Shown one piece after another: positions 11,371 to 24,560 of a DNA stretch of 64,000 bases. The notes beneath the pieces are model-generated. The model was not told the DNA's origin and did no database searches. It worked only from the letters and a program-made list of their open reading frames with translations. The position numbers and the translations under genes are program-made. How positions within the stretch are numbered: the first letter of the stretch is position 1; each line of letters begins with the position of its first letter. Source of the DNA: Diplosphaera chodatii (Eukaryota; Chlorophyta; Trebouxiophyceae; Prasiolales; Stichococcaceae); NCBI GenBank assembly GCA_032358165.1, contig JAALGY010000043.1, positions 744,001 to 808,000 of the forward strand, in the 5' to 3' direction.

Positions 11371-14300
11371 ATGAGTGCTGTGAATTCAGCGCCAACAGTG
11401 GGTGGGAAGGAGCTGGTCTGGGAGCCCGAAAAGCTACCGACGGTGTCTCCGGCAGCAGGCGCGCCGCAAGACTGGTCTGGCGATCTGCTGGTGCTGGCCA
11501 TGCCGGAAGATGTACTGGATGCCTCAGGTGGGATCTGACCTACACAGTGCAGCCTTATTGCTGAGCATTGCACCCACACTAGTTGATAGCACTGCAACTC
11601 TGCCGCAACCTCCGTTGTGTCGCTCGTGGGCTGTCGTGTTGGCATACGAACACACAACCTGCGAGCTCTACTTCCCGGCCATCCTTGGCGCCGAGGCTGC
11701 TGGCGGCACCCTGCAGGCGAGTCATTGGTTATCAAGGATGGGCAGCTCAAGGAGCTGGACTCGGCTCTGGGCGGCGTGGTCACCGAGCTCATCCAGCTCC
11801 ACGAGTTTGCCGGCAAGGCGGTGAGCGCCAGGCCTTTCCTGCTTCCTGCGCGCCACTGCCTGCACCGTCTCGCCGTGTGTGTGCCTACTTGTGTCCTACT
11901 GCTGCCATGCAGAAGAACGTCTCAGGCAGCAGTCATGCAGCTGTGTTCCTACAGACAGGCTTTGGTGCTGCAGGGCAGCTCGCAGTCGGCGCGGCTGGGC
12001 GGCAAGGCGCGCAGCATCGCCCTGGTGGGCCTCGGCAAGGCTGGGAAGGCCAAGGCGGTGGCAGACTGGGGCGCCTCGCCCTTCCAGGTGCGAGCGGGCT
12101 GCTGCCGTCGCTGGCAGGGGTCTACAGTGTCCCCTAGAACCGCAGTGGTCCTGCTAGGGCTCTGCAGGGATCTGACAACACCACACATAGCACGCCTGAC
12201 CTGTGCAATACACACTGCTAACCATGGTGACGTTTTCAAGAAGTGTCACTGCGGCAAGGCCTCAAACCTTCCTGCCCACCCTCTGTGCAGGCTGCCGGTG
12301 CCAGCATTGCAGCTGCAGCAAAGGCGCTGAAAGCGCAGACCGCTGCGGTTGCATTCATCGGCCTGCCAGACCTCAGCGACGCCGACAAGGTGAACACCAG
12401 CATCCGAGCTCAGCCGTTGCCGAGTGCACAGTTCTGCAACGGTTGCCCTGTAAACACATTTAGACATCACGCTGATGGGTCGATATCCTCCCGTGTACTT
12501 TGCAGGCCGCAGCGGCCGGCAAGCTTGCGGCTGGCGTGCTGACGGGCGCATATGAGGCGACGCGCTTCAAGGCCAAGCCCACGCTCAGCAAGCTGGAGTC
12601 GCTGGCGGTGCTGACGCCTGGTGACGCCAAAGCGGCCGAGTCTGCCATTGCCACGGCTGCCGGCATGGCTGCTGGCACAATGCTCACCAGGTAATGTGTG
12701 TTGCTATCGCTAACACCCACACCAAGCTGCAGCTGACCCTGGTGGACTGCAAGCCTGCCCAGCAAGCCGCTAGTGCACGATGTGGATTGCCACTGGAGCG
12801 TAGCATGACCGCTTGTGCAATACCCTTGGCCGAGATGAAGGTTGGGGCAACGAGCAGCTCACCACCAGAGGCGTCACCCTTGCTGGCATCTGCACGAAGG
12901 CAACGTGCACTTGCCCGCCTCCAACAGGCGCCGCTGCCCGCTGCAGGTATCTGGTGGAGACGCCCGCCAACCTCTGCACGCCGCAGTACCTGGCGGAGAC
13001 CGCGGGGCGCATCGCGGCCCTGGCGCCGGAGCGCTTCCAGCTGGAGGTGCTGGAGCGGCCGGCTGTCGAGGAGCTGGGCATGGGCCTGTACCTGGGCGTT
13101 GCGGCGGTGAGCTGGAGAGTTGGTCCTGCGTGCAATGCCCACACCTGCGGAGCAGCTGCAATATGAGACAGGTGTGAACTGCCATTGTATGGCAGTGTTG
13201 ATGGTGTCAAGAGGTGCTGCTTGGAGGAGCTGCCATGTGTTTGCAGGCAACCGCAGAGGGGGGCAATGACTTGCGCTTCATCCACCTGACATACAAGCCG
13301 CAAGGTATACTGCGCATCACAGCTGCACGCTTTGCAGCTGCCGCATGCTACGTCTGCCAGAACGACGCGTGTTCATGTGACTTGCCTACAGCCAAAATGG
13401 GTGCTGCAACGGTTGTGCAGGGGAAGTGAAGCGGCGAGTCGGCATTGTCGGCAAGGTGCGGTACTGTTCCACTCTGCACGCTAGCATCAGCATTGCAGCC
13501 TGTCTCACGACCCTGGCGCCGTGGGAGCCCTGTCTGTGTCTGCACAAGCCCTGAAAGCAGTGTATGGAGCAGCCAGCCAGACCGGCCATCGCTGCCGCAG
13601 GGCGTCACCTTTGATTGCGGGGGGCTGAACATCAAGGCGGGCGCCGGCAGCATGATCGAGATGATGAAGTTCGACATGGGCGGCTCCGGCGCGACGCTGG
13701 GCGCCGCCAGGGCGCTGGCCGCGCTGCAGCCCCCCGGAGTGGAGGTACCGCGACGCCAAACCCAAAGCGGCCCGCGTGTGTGGTGTCGGCTTTGGCATTC
13801 TGCGGAGAGGAGCACATGCATTGCAACGCTCACGAGCACCGGCATTGACACTGTGTGTTTGTGAGTCACGAGAGCATGCTTCACGACTACTGGGTGCCAG
13901 CCCTCTGCTGCCTATCGACGGTGTGGCATGCTGCAGGTGCACTTCATCGTGGCGGCATGCGAGAACATGATCGACGGCAGAGCCACGCGGCCGGGCGACA
14001 TCCTGACTGCTGCCAACGGCAAGACGGTGGAGGTCAACAACACGGACGCTGAGGCGAGTCACAGTCCTGCTGCGAACATCGGCGTTGGTTCTGAGCCCCT
14101 GAGCCCAGCATCGGCACCTAATCATGTGCCGCACGTCTGCACTGAAGGAACCATGCCAAGCTTGCCCACTCGTGGAAGCTGCAGAGCATTCAGCCACATG
14201 CGTGCAGGGCCGGCTCACACTGGCAGATGGCCTGTGGTACGCCCAGGAGCACTGCAAGGTCGAGGCCGCCGTTGACATTGCGACCCTGGTGCGTCCTGCG

Positions 14301-15325
14301 AGTGAAGTATGCAGCACAGCCAGCTGCAAATTGCTGCAGGACCAATCTCAGCATGTGTTGCGCACAGCATCTTTGAGCAGACGAGTGCTTGAGATAGCCT
14401 GGCATTCGAGCTGTTCTTGCTGCAAATTACATGCTGATTGAGCATCCAGCACAGCGTGAAATGCGATGTGGTGTGGTTGGCGACCTCGATGCCTTGGGAG
14501 GCTTGCATGCAGGATCATGCACGGTCTTTGCTTTCACCTCTCTGTCTGGTCACGTGTGCTGCAGACGGGCGCAATGATGATCGCGCTGGGGCAGGGCATT
14601 GCAGGCGCCTTCACGCCAAGTGATGCACTCGCTGAAAAGCTCAAGGCTGCATCCAGCCATGCAGGTGCGCGATGAGACACTTTTTGCCAGATCATGAACC
14701 CTGCACTTTCGTCGTGCTCGCTGGGCAAACCTGTGAACATAGCGGCCATGCTTGTGCTGTGTTGCATCAGGCGAGAAGCTTTGGAGGATGCCAGTGGAGG
14801 ACTCCTACTGGGACATTATGAAGTCCCCCATCGCCGACATGAAGGTCAGCCGTTGTATGCACCCACTTCACAAGTTGCGATATGTGCCCCAGATTCGCTG
14901 GACCTGTGACTCACTCATGCTGCCCGATGCAATGTGCAATACTCCAATGCTAGGGCTTAGGGCTGATGCTGCTGTGTCAGCTGCGCAGAATGCGGGCAAC
15001 AAGTATGCGGGCAGCATCACAGCAGCACTGTTTCTGCAGCAGTATGTAGACACCGAGAAAGTGCAGTGGGCGCACATAGACATTGCAGGGTGCGGTCATT
15101 CCCCATGTGCTAACGATGCCCAAAAGCACATCTGAAGAGTGGGAGAGCATCAATCATAGCAACAATCCGATAGCCTACTGGGTGCGCAGACTACTTTTGG
15201 CATTTCAAATCCGTGCTGTGGGGTGCTTGCCTTGCAGCACCGCTTGGGACGACAAGCTGGGGGGCGCCACCGGCTACGGCGCTGCGCTGCTGGCACAGTG
15301 GGCAATCCTGGAGGGGCAGTCCTGA
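11371..15325 (+). CDS. LAP: Leucyl aminopeptidase, M17 family (chloroplast-type)
   Basis: Fifteen exons close in phase to about 538 residues: 11371-11527, 11717-11820, 11974-12087, 12291-12389, 12506-12690, 12947-13106, 13247-13304, 13421-13455, 13601-13744, 13937-14053, 14208-14288, 14565-14664, 14771-14844, 14989-15089 and 15238-15325. The enzyme removes N-terminal Leu and similar residues from peptides. The two-metal site is intact: [19 protein letters not shown] and the M17 signature NTDAEGRL, which is split by an intron; the catalytic Lys (NIKAG) and Arg (EGR) are present. The N-terminal domain is less conserved. The ATG at 11371 is preceded in frame by VPRLPARGLATAA, which looks like the end of a transit peptide, so the true start may be further upstream. 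The intron after exon 10 begins GC (GAG|GCGAGT). It converges with the MFS gene. Confidence 0.95.
14054..14207 (+). other. GC-AG intron inside the M17 signature
   Basis: The exon ends GAC GCT GAG and is followed by GCGAGT. The next exon begins GGC CGG CTC after GTGCAG. Only this GC donor restores NTDAEGRL, an invariant motif of M17 peptidases, so it is one of the best-supported GC-AG introns in the window. Confidence 0.9.
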
Positions 15326-15819
15326 TACGGCAGCTTGCCGTCAAACGTTCACGTGTACTCTCGTATGCCATGCGCACCTTGATCGTTTTGCAAACTGTTA
15401 CAGTCATGTGGCAGGCTGCATAGATTGGATTGCAATCCTCAGACTGTCACTTAATGGTGAAGCTGAGTGTTGAGACTAAGCTTCAAGGGGCATCAGGTCT
15501 ACAAACATCAGCCCAGCATGTGAAACTTCATGTTCAGAGTCAATCAAATGTTCACGGGCAGCAAACCGATGTGGGTGTACGAACCAAATTTGGAGTGATA
15601 ATCACAAGACTGACATACATCTATGTCATCGACGGTGACACCATGCCACCTGAATGCACAAGTTCGCTATTTGGCCATCAGCTGCACAGCCTCATGTTCC
15701 CCAGGGCTGGCGGCGGGAGATGGGCGAACAGGCTTCATCGCCACCTGTTCTGCATCTTCCACAGTTCCATGAGCTTCGTGGGGAGAGGATATGTAGATGC
15801 TGGCAGTTGGGTATGCTCA
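15326..15819. other. Short intergenic region between convergent genes
   Basis: It holds the 3' ends of the aminopeptidase (plus) and the MFS transporter (minus). TTACA near 15408-15412 is TGTAA on the minus strand and could serve the MFS transcript, though it lies about 400 bases beyond the stop. I see nothing else. Confidence 0.4.
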
Positions 15820-18813
15820 TCAACGGGCGATCACATGCATGGCATCAGGCTGCGGGTGGGTACCTGCTGTGAGGCTCTGGTCTGACGGACGCCGCCGCAT
15901 GCTGTGGCCCTGGCCCCCGGCTGCTAGCGTTGACAGGTCGCCCTCCGAGCCGTGGGACCGGCGCTTGTTGGCGCGCGTAGCCATGGCCTTGTCCCTGGTC
16001 ATGCCGATAGCAGCAATCAAGCAGGCGTGCAACCCAAAGTCACGTGAGGGCACACTGCAAACAACTACCATAGTCTGCATCATGCCACCGGCTGCGGGCG
16101 GGTCACTGCAGGGCAAGACGGCACCTGGGATACGACCACAGGGCGCCGGTGTACGACAGGAAACAAAAGGCCCAGGGCGCCATCATGCACACGAACAGGC
16201 TGCGTGACAGCGCCAGCGCATTGCGCTGCCGGGCTGCAAGGCCCTCTGGTGATGAGTCCCCGACACCCACCACACCCTAAGCACAGTATGAGCCAAGGCC
16301 AATCTCAACGGTGCTTTACTGCGAAGTGCATTCTAGTTGCAAATGGCACAGCAGCTTGCATCAATCTCAGCGTAAGCATGCACCTTGAAACCAAAGGCAC
16401 GTTCGGCAATCAGGCCGACAAGGGGTGCGGCACACGCCGCAATACCGCCTGCGGTTGAAAAACAAAGCCAGCTTAGGTTGCCTGGACATCATCACTTCGG
16501 CGGATGATACGTCAACACCCATTGCGCAGCTGACATACGCACCTTCAAACGATCGGTCAAAGGCATACACTGTGCTGCGCAGCGCCTCCGGCGTCACATC
16601 CGCCATGATGGCTGCATTGGCTGGACCACACCTGCAGACAGTACACCCTGAGCGTTGCTACTGAACTCTGTACGCAAAGCCTGACCCTGTCACCAGCTGC
16701 ACAATATGATGGAAAGCCATAACGCTAACATGAAACATGGCTGTCAACTGGGCGATGGTCAGGGTTTACTTTGCCTGTCGCTGCGCACCATGTAATGAGC
16801 AGGCCCATCATGGCAAAGGTGGCGGCGAAGCTCCAGTAGGCGGCGTGCGGGTCGGGCAGCTCCGGCAGCACGTGCATCAGCAGCCAGCACAGCGGCAGCC
16901 CCATTGCGACGCTCGCCTGTGCAGTGGCCACCCGGCCGATGCTGGGATACCGCACGACCATCCTGTCCCCTGCCAGCCAACAATGTGCTGCTAAGAGCTG
17001 GTCGCACACATAAGTGCTGTGACGACAGATGCCAGACGATGCCAGCTTTCACCTCCACGCCACTGCAGCTGCTGCAGGGTCATTGCACGCCAGGGAATCT
17101 GGGAGGGGGAACGGACATTCTGCTAGTGAGAAGGTGCACCTATGAAGCCTCCGATCACATGCCCACCAGAAGTCCCGCAAGCAAAGATTGCCATGAGGCT
17201 GGATGCGGCAAGATCCGAGAAGCCCAGCAGTTGCAGCCACATCGTGAAGTACACCATGGCCTGCCACGGCAGGCTGCCCACCACTCCCTGCGCCAATGTA
17301 ACTGGGCACAACTTCACGAGACTGTACACTTGGACACCATCACCTTCTGATACGAACCCAGCGGGACTCAAAGGCCAGGTGCCGACTGACCTGCAGGATG
17401 ATGACGCGAAAGGTGGTGATGCCCATGACCTGCCGCACATCCGCCCACGCCTGCCGCAGGCTGGCGCCCCAGCCCTGCGGCTGCGGCTTCCGGCGCCCCA
17501 GGGTGGGCAGCTGCCCGCGGCTCCCGCCGCCGCTGCCGGCCCGCTGCAGCTTGCCCGCCGGCTCAGCGTGCTGCACGGCGAAGTCTTCCTGCGCAGGCAC
17601 TGCAGCATACCTGCAGTGGCAGACACATGGTTGTTGTCGCAGCATTGTCAAAACATGCAGAGAGTAGGCTGGATGTTTCAATGCAAGGGTGCGCCTCACA
17701 GCACAGCAACGGCATGCATGTCCTGGCGTCGTCAAGGATCACTCACTGCGTGCTGCCGCCAAGCTGAAGGGGGGATATGACTGACCGGGCCGGCTGCCGT
17801 GGGTCCACCGCCCACCGCAGCAGCAGGTACACTGTCACCAGCGACAGGGCGGCCATGAGGTGGAAGGAGATGCGCCAGCCCTCCAGGCCCAGCGGCCGCG
17901 TCGAACCAACGTTCGTTGCAAAGAACCCGCCTAGCATGCCCCCTGCAGCAAGCCTCGTGCGTGACCATGGCGCTCTGGTCAGCGCAGCGCACATGTGTTG
18001 CATAGATGGTCTGGCGTGCCACACCAAACTGCACCGTGTCACGGATGTGTCATGTACATTTTTGGCTCATTCAACTGCACACCCAGTGAGCTGACGCAGA
18101 ACATCCAGCCGAAGGCCTTGCCCCGCGACTCTGGCGGGTGGAAGTCCGCCGTCAGGCTCTGCAGGCAGGGGATGACTAGCGCCAGGCCCAGCCCATTGAC
18201 GCCGCTAGCAACCATAGCCTGCGCAGTGGCGTACATGTATCCCCTTGCAGGTTGTTTGATAGCCACGCATATACCGACTGCACCAGGTATGGTAGAGTTC
18301 CCCACCTGCGGCAAGGAGGTCGACAGACCAATGAAGCTGGTCATCAGGCCCCATATCAAGCAGCCGGCAGCCACGACGTGTATCCTGTCTGCCTTGTCGC
18401 CGATCAGGCCGCTCAATGGGGAGGCCAACGCCTGCGCGGGCAGCCAGAGCCATCTGAGCACCAGGTGCATTGAAGCTTGCTGCACCTGACGTGCTGCTGT
18501 TGGGCACAGCACTTCAGCATTGGCACCTGAACCAGAGCGCGACAGAGGGTGACAGTGCCCAGTTGCGACGGCGTCGCGTTGAGCGACCGGCTGATAAAGT
18601 AGAACACTGCTGGCAGTACCTGCAGCGTGGATGGACGACCACATCCGTTGTCGGACGGAGAATGCTGCATGCCCAGGCAGCAAACGCATAAATCAGCCTG
18701 GCGTATGGTTTGAGAGTGCGGTGCGACACCTGCTCGTCCGCTTTCTCCACGATGGCGGCAATGTTGAGGATGACCGTTGTCCTCCATCGCGGGTCACGCA
18801 ATGATGAGCCCAC
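15820..18813 (-). CDS. Major facilitator superfamily transporter, plant At4g36790/At2g18590-like
   Basis: Twelve exons in phase encode about 554 residues: 18730-18813, 18527-18619, 18306-18431, 18083-18218, 17747-17942, 17391-17610, 17140-17287, 16789-16969, 16543-16631, 16384-16448, 16125-16276 and 15820-15994. Hydrophobic helices recur through the protein. Helices 2-3 carry the MFS motif A in GLIGDKADRIHV; helices further on include ISFHLMAALSLVTVYLLLRW, and the last is VCMMAPWAFCFLSYTGALW. A charged central loop (exon 6) and a basic tail (RDKAMATRANKRR) face the cytosol in this fold. The pattern ATPSQLGTVTLCRALVQAL fits the plant spinster-like MFS group of unknown substrate; chloroplast or vacuolar membranes are possible locations. 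No transit peptide is obvious. It is intact and diverges from the EH-domain gene. Confidence 0.9.
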
Positions 18814-19550
18814 CTGTCATTGGCACTTGTGGTCAATACTATTTGATCGTCGGTGGCGCAGGCCAACATGCACCACGTACATACTGGGTTTGGGCATTGT
18901 GTCACAATGTGGGGGATGCAGACCTGCATTGCATCTGTGTGATCAAATTTTGCGAGCATGGTGCTCTTTGGCGGTGGGGTTCGCCATTTCTGCTGTGCCC
19001 AATTCCTTGATCACGGTCGGCAGCGAACACTCAGGCGTGTGACTATAGAGATGCTCACTACTGTGCAGTGTGCTCGGTCATTTCATGTCAAGCAGTGCCG
19101 CAGTCAGGCAATCGCATAGCTCATTTGCTGGTGGCCAATGTCGCGTACAACCAATGCACTTCCTAGCACCACCGTCGTTTTCACGCCGCTAGCAGCTTCA
19201 GGTTTTAGTTTTCTCCTATGAGATGCGAACCACCAGTCTGTGAGCGCTGCATGCTATCGACATCACGACATGGGCATTGATCGTGCAAAGCCCTGGCATG
19301 ACCACCACCCAGCTCCTCACTGACTTCGACTCGAGCATGCACTTTTGCGCTTCTCACACTTTGCATGCAGCCAGGCTTTGCGTGTCTACCTCAGCATTGA
19401 CAGGGACGTGCTGCACCAGTGAGGCCGACGGTACACGGTATTCGGTTTGGGCGATGATCTCACGTTGTTTCCTTGAGCAAGCCATCAAGTAAAAGTCATG
19501 CGAGCCCTGTAACGAGCTCAGTAGCAGCCTTCACACAGCTCAGATCCATT
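18814..19550. other. Divergent promoter region between MFS and EH-domain genes
   Basis: These 737 bases carry the 5' sides of both flanking genes. Within it are short frames without coding character. No ATG lies in frame upstream of the EH-gene start at 19551 within the open stretch from 19473. Confidence 0.5.
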
Positions 19551-22500
19551 ATGACGGAGATCCGCACAGAAATCGATCTGCTAGACTCCTGGTTCCGCAT
19601 AGCTGACCGAGATGGCGATGGCCGAATCCATGGAGGCGAAGCAGTGGACTTCTTTCAGCGCTCAGGCCTGGGGAAGGACCCCCTGTTCCAAGTGCGTGCG
19701 CCGGTTTGCTGCCGTGCAAAACACTGCAAAAGCCAGACTCTGTGCCATGCGGGTTGTGCGCGTGTGCTACCGGCAAGACAGGCATGCCTTGAGCATGCGA
19801 GCATCGCTTAACAGCCCTGTCACCTGATGCAGATATGGAATGCGGTGGCGGGCAACAACCCCTTCCTGTCCAAGCAGCAATTCTACACGGCCATGCGGCT
19901 GGTGTCTGCAGCGCAGGTATTGCAGCACAGCCTGCATTACAGCAGGGTCGCACGGCGACTCGTCAATTGCTCAGGCGAAGCAGAGTTGTTATGCAATCCC
20001 TTGTATTCCCTGCAGCGGGGTGGAGGGAAGCTGTCAGAAGCGGAGGCGCGGTCAATACTGATCGGCCTGGGCCCAGCGCTGCCGCCGCCCACCATGGCCG
20101 GTCTGGAGGGGTTGAAGTCGGCCGTGCCCCAGATCCTGCCAGAGGTACAGCACCCTGGTCCTTGGTCGTACAGCCGCATGCACTGCACCGAACATGTGAA
20201 TCTGGTGGCATTTGGCGTGTTCCTGATAGCAACCCTGCAGGGGGTCCACCACTGCACGGATACCATGCGGCATGCTACGTGCAGGCACAGGCTCTGCCAC
20301 AGGCGTCGCCGCAGGTTGGCAAGCAGCAGTCCGAAGGTGGCGCCTTCCCGCCCATGACTGGCGACGACGTGCAGCGGTACCAGGGCATGTTCGCCAAGCT
20401 GGACACCGACCGGGATGGCTATGTCATGGTGAGGCTACAGTGCAAATGAGGAGGCTCGTTCGTTGCCATTTGTGATTTGGCACACCATGCGTCCTCAGTG
20501 GCCATGCTGGCGCTCGCACTGTGCTGCAGAGCTTCGAACCCCCATGCTGCCGCTTATCGACCTGGCCTGTCCTGTCAGAATCAGAGCGGCACATGCAAAT
20601 CTATGTGCACTCGCTGCTCAGGGTCAGGACTGCTTCGGGGCGTTCATGGCGTGGGGCCTGCCGAAGGAGGTGCTGCGGGAGGTCTGGGCGCTGGTCGCCG
20701 GCAGCCAGGGCCAGCTGGACAAGCACCAGTTCGTGTCCGCGCTGTACCTCATGGACAGCGTCAAGAAGGTGCTGCAGCCTTGAGGGACACTCAGAAGCAT
20801 CAGTCGAGCAGCTGGGTTCCCTTGCTTGCACGCAAAAGCAGCTGAAGGTGAACTTGCAGCAGCATGTGGCGTCCGTCCCTGGAGGGGTGCTGACTTCTGG
20901 TACCGCGGACTGCTGCAGGGCATGAAGCTGCCTCAGTCGCTGCCCCAGAAGAACTTCCCGCCGCTGTCCTCGGACCTGGGCGCAGATGTGACAGTCGCTG
21001 ACATCCTGGTAAGGACAGCTGGCCTATCTCAGAGTCTTGGGGAGGCGATGCCATAGATATCCTTGCACCTACATGACACCGAGAGATGCGTTGCAGGTCC
21101 TGTGGCTATGGCCCCGCCCTTCATGCATTGCTTGCATTGCTCGCGCAGGCCGGCCATGCGCAGGGCCAGGATGTGTTTTCACGGCAGATTGCAGTGCCGC
21201 CGCTGCCGACAAAGGCGCGGTATGTGGCCGGCGCCACTGCAGATCTGCCGTCAGGAGTGCCACCGGCAGACGAAGCAGCGCTTGCAGGCTTGGAGTACTC
21301 TGACAGGCAGCGGCTGATGAAAGAGCGTAGCGAGGCCGCTGGCATTGACCGCGGCCATGCAAAGGTGTGTTCAGGTTGCTTTGGCACAGGTGTGAGACCT
21401 GGCTTTGCAGCGGCATCCACATGGCTGTCAGGGGAAGTTTGGCACGGCCAAGCTCAAACAGTATTGCGGGTCAGACCCTCATCAATTCTGCAGCTGTGAG
21501 TCTGATGGGGCTTTGTGGCAATTGCCTTCAACAGAAGCTGTGTGATTGCCAGGCGCAAGCGGATGTCGAGTCGGCCAAGCGGCAGCAAGCATTCTTCCAG
21601 CAGCATCTGCAGGAGCTGACGCTGTTCAAGGCCAAAACCAGCGCGGCGCTGCTGCAGGTGCACCCCTGCATTGCTGCAAGCCTATGTCTTTATGAAGCCG
21701 TAGTTGGCGGGGCGGATGCTGCAGACGTAGACAGCGGTGTGTTCTCTGATACCCTGGAGAGTCTCTGTCTCCAGGGCGTGAAGCACCGAAGTGTCGTTTT
21801 GCTTGCATCTCAGGCAGAAGAGTGGGCCAGCAGGGAGAAGAGGGAGGCGGAGGGGCTGCAGGCCCGCTACGATTCCACCTACAGCCAGGCTGAGACCCAG
21901 TTCCAGGGCTCCCGCAGCCTACTGGCCGATATCCAGGTGGGCCGCAGCTGCAACATTTAAAGTTTTGAAAATCCAATCCGGGACGAGAGTGCAGCAATCT
22001 GCTTGCTGCGAATACTATACAGGCTTGCCTGCATTGCGCCTGGCGTTGGTGCATGGTGCCGCACACAAGCAGCACGCATGCGTACGAAGCTTCGAAGATG
22101 AAACGCTTGCTCCACATGGGTTGCAGGCGGCACGGGCAAAGAAGCTGGAGCTGCAGACGCGACTGGAGGCGCTGCAGAAGGACCTGGCGCAGCTGTCCGA
22201 CCTGAAGCCGGGCCAGCTGCGCGCCGAGAATGCCGAGATTGCGCAGCTCAACGAGGTGAGAAACAGGAGGGTGTAGCTTCGGTAGCCCGACATGTGCTTG
22301 CATCCGCCCTCTTGAACCCCTTCTGTAAGCTTATATCATGGAATGGTGAGAGGCCAAGCACCACGTGTACATCACAATGCCGCTGGCCTCTTTGGCAGAC
22401 AATGGCAGCTTGAATGCCACAGCAGAGAGCACCTCTGCTGCACGCTCCATGGAGTGTGTGCAGACGTTGGCCTCTCGCAGCTAGTTCACACCAACTCGGC

Positions 22501-24063
22501 ACAGGTGAAGCAGCACGTTTGCGCTAGCTGCCTGCTCACCATCATCGATTGTGGCACGGACCTACTCTGCCCTGGTTATGCAGAAAATTGCGGAGCTGGA
22601 GGCGCAGCTGGAGCGGCAGGATGTGCGGGGCACTGCGCTACGGGCGGCAATTGCCAAGCTGCAGGAGTATGCAAAGGATGCGAATGAAAAGGCGGAGAGC
22701 GCAGACAAGGACCTGCTGGACCTGGACCGTGAGCTCACCATCTTGAAGGCCAACGTGAGATCTGGGCTCCGTTGCATGTGTTTGGCTTTGTTGACCTCAC
22801 TGCAGTTGTGGCGTCTGCAAACATGCACTTTGCAGGGCCGTCCTCCAGATCAGCAGTTGCTGACACCGCACAGCACGTTATTTGTATGCACCACCTGCTG
22901 CAGTTCACCGCCGACGACAGCGACCATGTGCACGAGCTGCAGCGGCTGCTGGCCGTGACCGCCGACACCTACAACGCCCTCGTGGAGCAGGTGACTCACG
23001 GGGCCCAGTGCAGCCTGCAACCAGCCATACCTGCGCTGCACCACGCGTCAGCAACATGCATAAGATGAGCGCTGTGGTCAAGTCGCGTGGTGAGCTGTCG
23101 GCCTGTCACGTGCAGGCGACGGCGGCGGGTGTGGCCGTGCCGGCAGATGCGCAGACGAGGGTCCCGCCCCCGGACCTGCGCCTGGAGTGGAACAACCACG
23201 CCGCTGCACTGGCCGCCAACTGGCACGACTTCGAGGACGAGGGTGGGCCCACGGCGTCATCCCTGCAAGCTGCACAGCCACTACCTGCACCGCTGAATAG
23301 GACAGGTCCCTTCGAGTGCGTGGCCAATCGGCTGATGTTCAGGCTATGTTCTGCATCGTGCCTCGCGGCATCAAGAGAGTCGTATGCCGTGCAGGCTTCG
23401 CTGTGGTGACAGCCACGGAGGAGTACAGCCGGGCAGCAGCAGCGGCTGCAGCGAGGAAGACGATTGAGGATGCAGCGGCGGCGCGTGCGGCAGCCGACGA
23501 AGCTGCTGCGGCTGCCGAGATGGATGCTGCCGCTCGGGAGGCGGAGGCGGAGGCGGCAACTGGCGGCGACGGCTCCGACGCCGAGTCAGCGGGCACACAT
23601 CATGAGGAGGCAAGCCCAGCTGCTGCTTGTGGCGCAGTGCAGTTGACATCAGCGTGCACCAGGTCCTGCATGTCAGGCATTCAACACAACTCTACACTGT
23701 GCTTCTGGCCCAGGAGGGTAATCACACTCTGTCTTGCGTGCTGTGCAGGACATGGATGCAGAGGTGACCCCGACAGCAGCGGCGGCGCCTGCCGACACCG
23801 AGATGGACATGCTGGGCCTGGAGAGCGAAGATGAGACGCCCGCCAACGGGGAGGTTGCGCTGCCCGAGGACGCATTCGCAGACGACGCCACAGGCAACGG
23901 GCATGGCGGTGGCAATGGCACCGGTGCTGGCGCTGATACACCAGTCCCAGGGTCAGACCAGGGGTATACCAGCAACAGTCAGCCCGCATCGCCACAGCCG
24001 ACCAGCTTCCCGACCACCTCCGTGTTCTTCAACGCGGCCAAGCAGCGACAGGACCTGCTGTGA
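19551..24063 (+). CDS. EH1: EH-domain endocytic protein, EH1/Pan1-like (TPLATE-complex type)
   Basis: Fifteen exons in phase give about 740 residues: 19551-19691, 19833-19916, 20016-20144, 20285-20428, 20622-20768, 20919-21008, 21149-21364, 21553-21657, 21814-21936, 22127-22255, 22584-22754, 22904-22990, 23116-23242, 23395-23609 and 23749-24063. Two EH domains come first (about residues 1-110 and 130-220). Each has a canonical EF-hand loop: DRDGDGRIHGGE in the first, and DTDRDGYVMGQD, split by an intron, in the second. A long coiled coil follows in exons 8-12, then an Ala/Glu-rich stretch and an acidic C-terminus (DMDAEV, EMDMLGLESEDE). This order matches plant AtEH1/Pan1, which binds NPF-type cargo adaptors and membranes in clathrin-mediated endocytosis and actin-linked autophagy. 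Introns 1-12 are all phase 0. The last intron is GC-AG (GAG|GCAAGC). Confidence 0.9.
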
Positions 24064-24560
24064 GCGGCCCCAGTTGCAGGCTGCCGGCTGTGCGACAGAC
24101 GGCTTCAGCTACCCACAGGGCTGGTCCTTCCAGCTGCCGGTCGCACCTTTTGGCATGTTGGGTGTAGGCCTCGACGAACAAGCACCGCCCTCACATTGTG
24201 TGTAATCAGCAGGAGGTGTTGCTTTCGGTTGCACAGCTCGAGCGTCTATCTGCCATTGGATGCCAGGCGAGATCGCCTGAGCATGTGGGTGCCTGCATGC
24301 GAGACACCTGAAATTCATGAGCAGGTTTCACATCCATCGCACCGACCCTCTAGATGGATTCGTAGCGCTTGCATGCCCTATTCAGAGCGTTGTCCATGAG
24401 ATGCACCCATGCCAATCGACTGGAGTGATGACGAAGGAGCGATCGATTGGTGCGCCAGCCAGGCCATGCAATGCTGCATGCATGCTCGTTTCTCGCGAAG
24501 GACTTTGCATGCGTTACAACGGTGTCTAGTGTACTGCGCTATACCTATTAGACCATACAC
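24064..24560. other. Intergenic region between EH1 and the SNF2 gene
   Basis: It contains the EH1 3' end with a TGTAA polyadenylation signal at 24201-24205, and the presumed promoter of the SNF2/HNH gene. I see no other gene. Confidence 0.5.
24201..24205 (+). promoter_or_regulatory. TGTAA polyadenylation signal of EH1
   Basis: TGTAA is the usual poly(A) signal of chlorophyte algae. This copy lies 138 bases after the EH1 stop codon, a normal 3' UTR length. It supports the green-algal assignment. Confidence 0.55.

Noticed and set aside
13505..14329. 274-codon minus-strand frame
   Set aside because: It runs through introns and catalytic exons of the aminopeptidase on the other strand and resembles nothing known.
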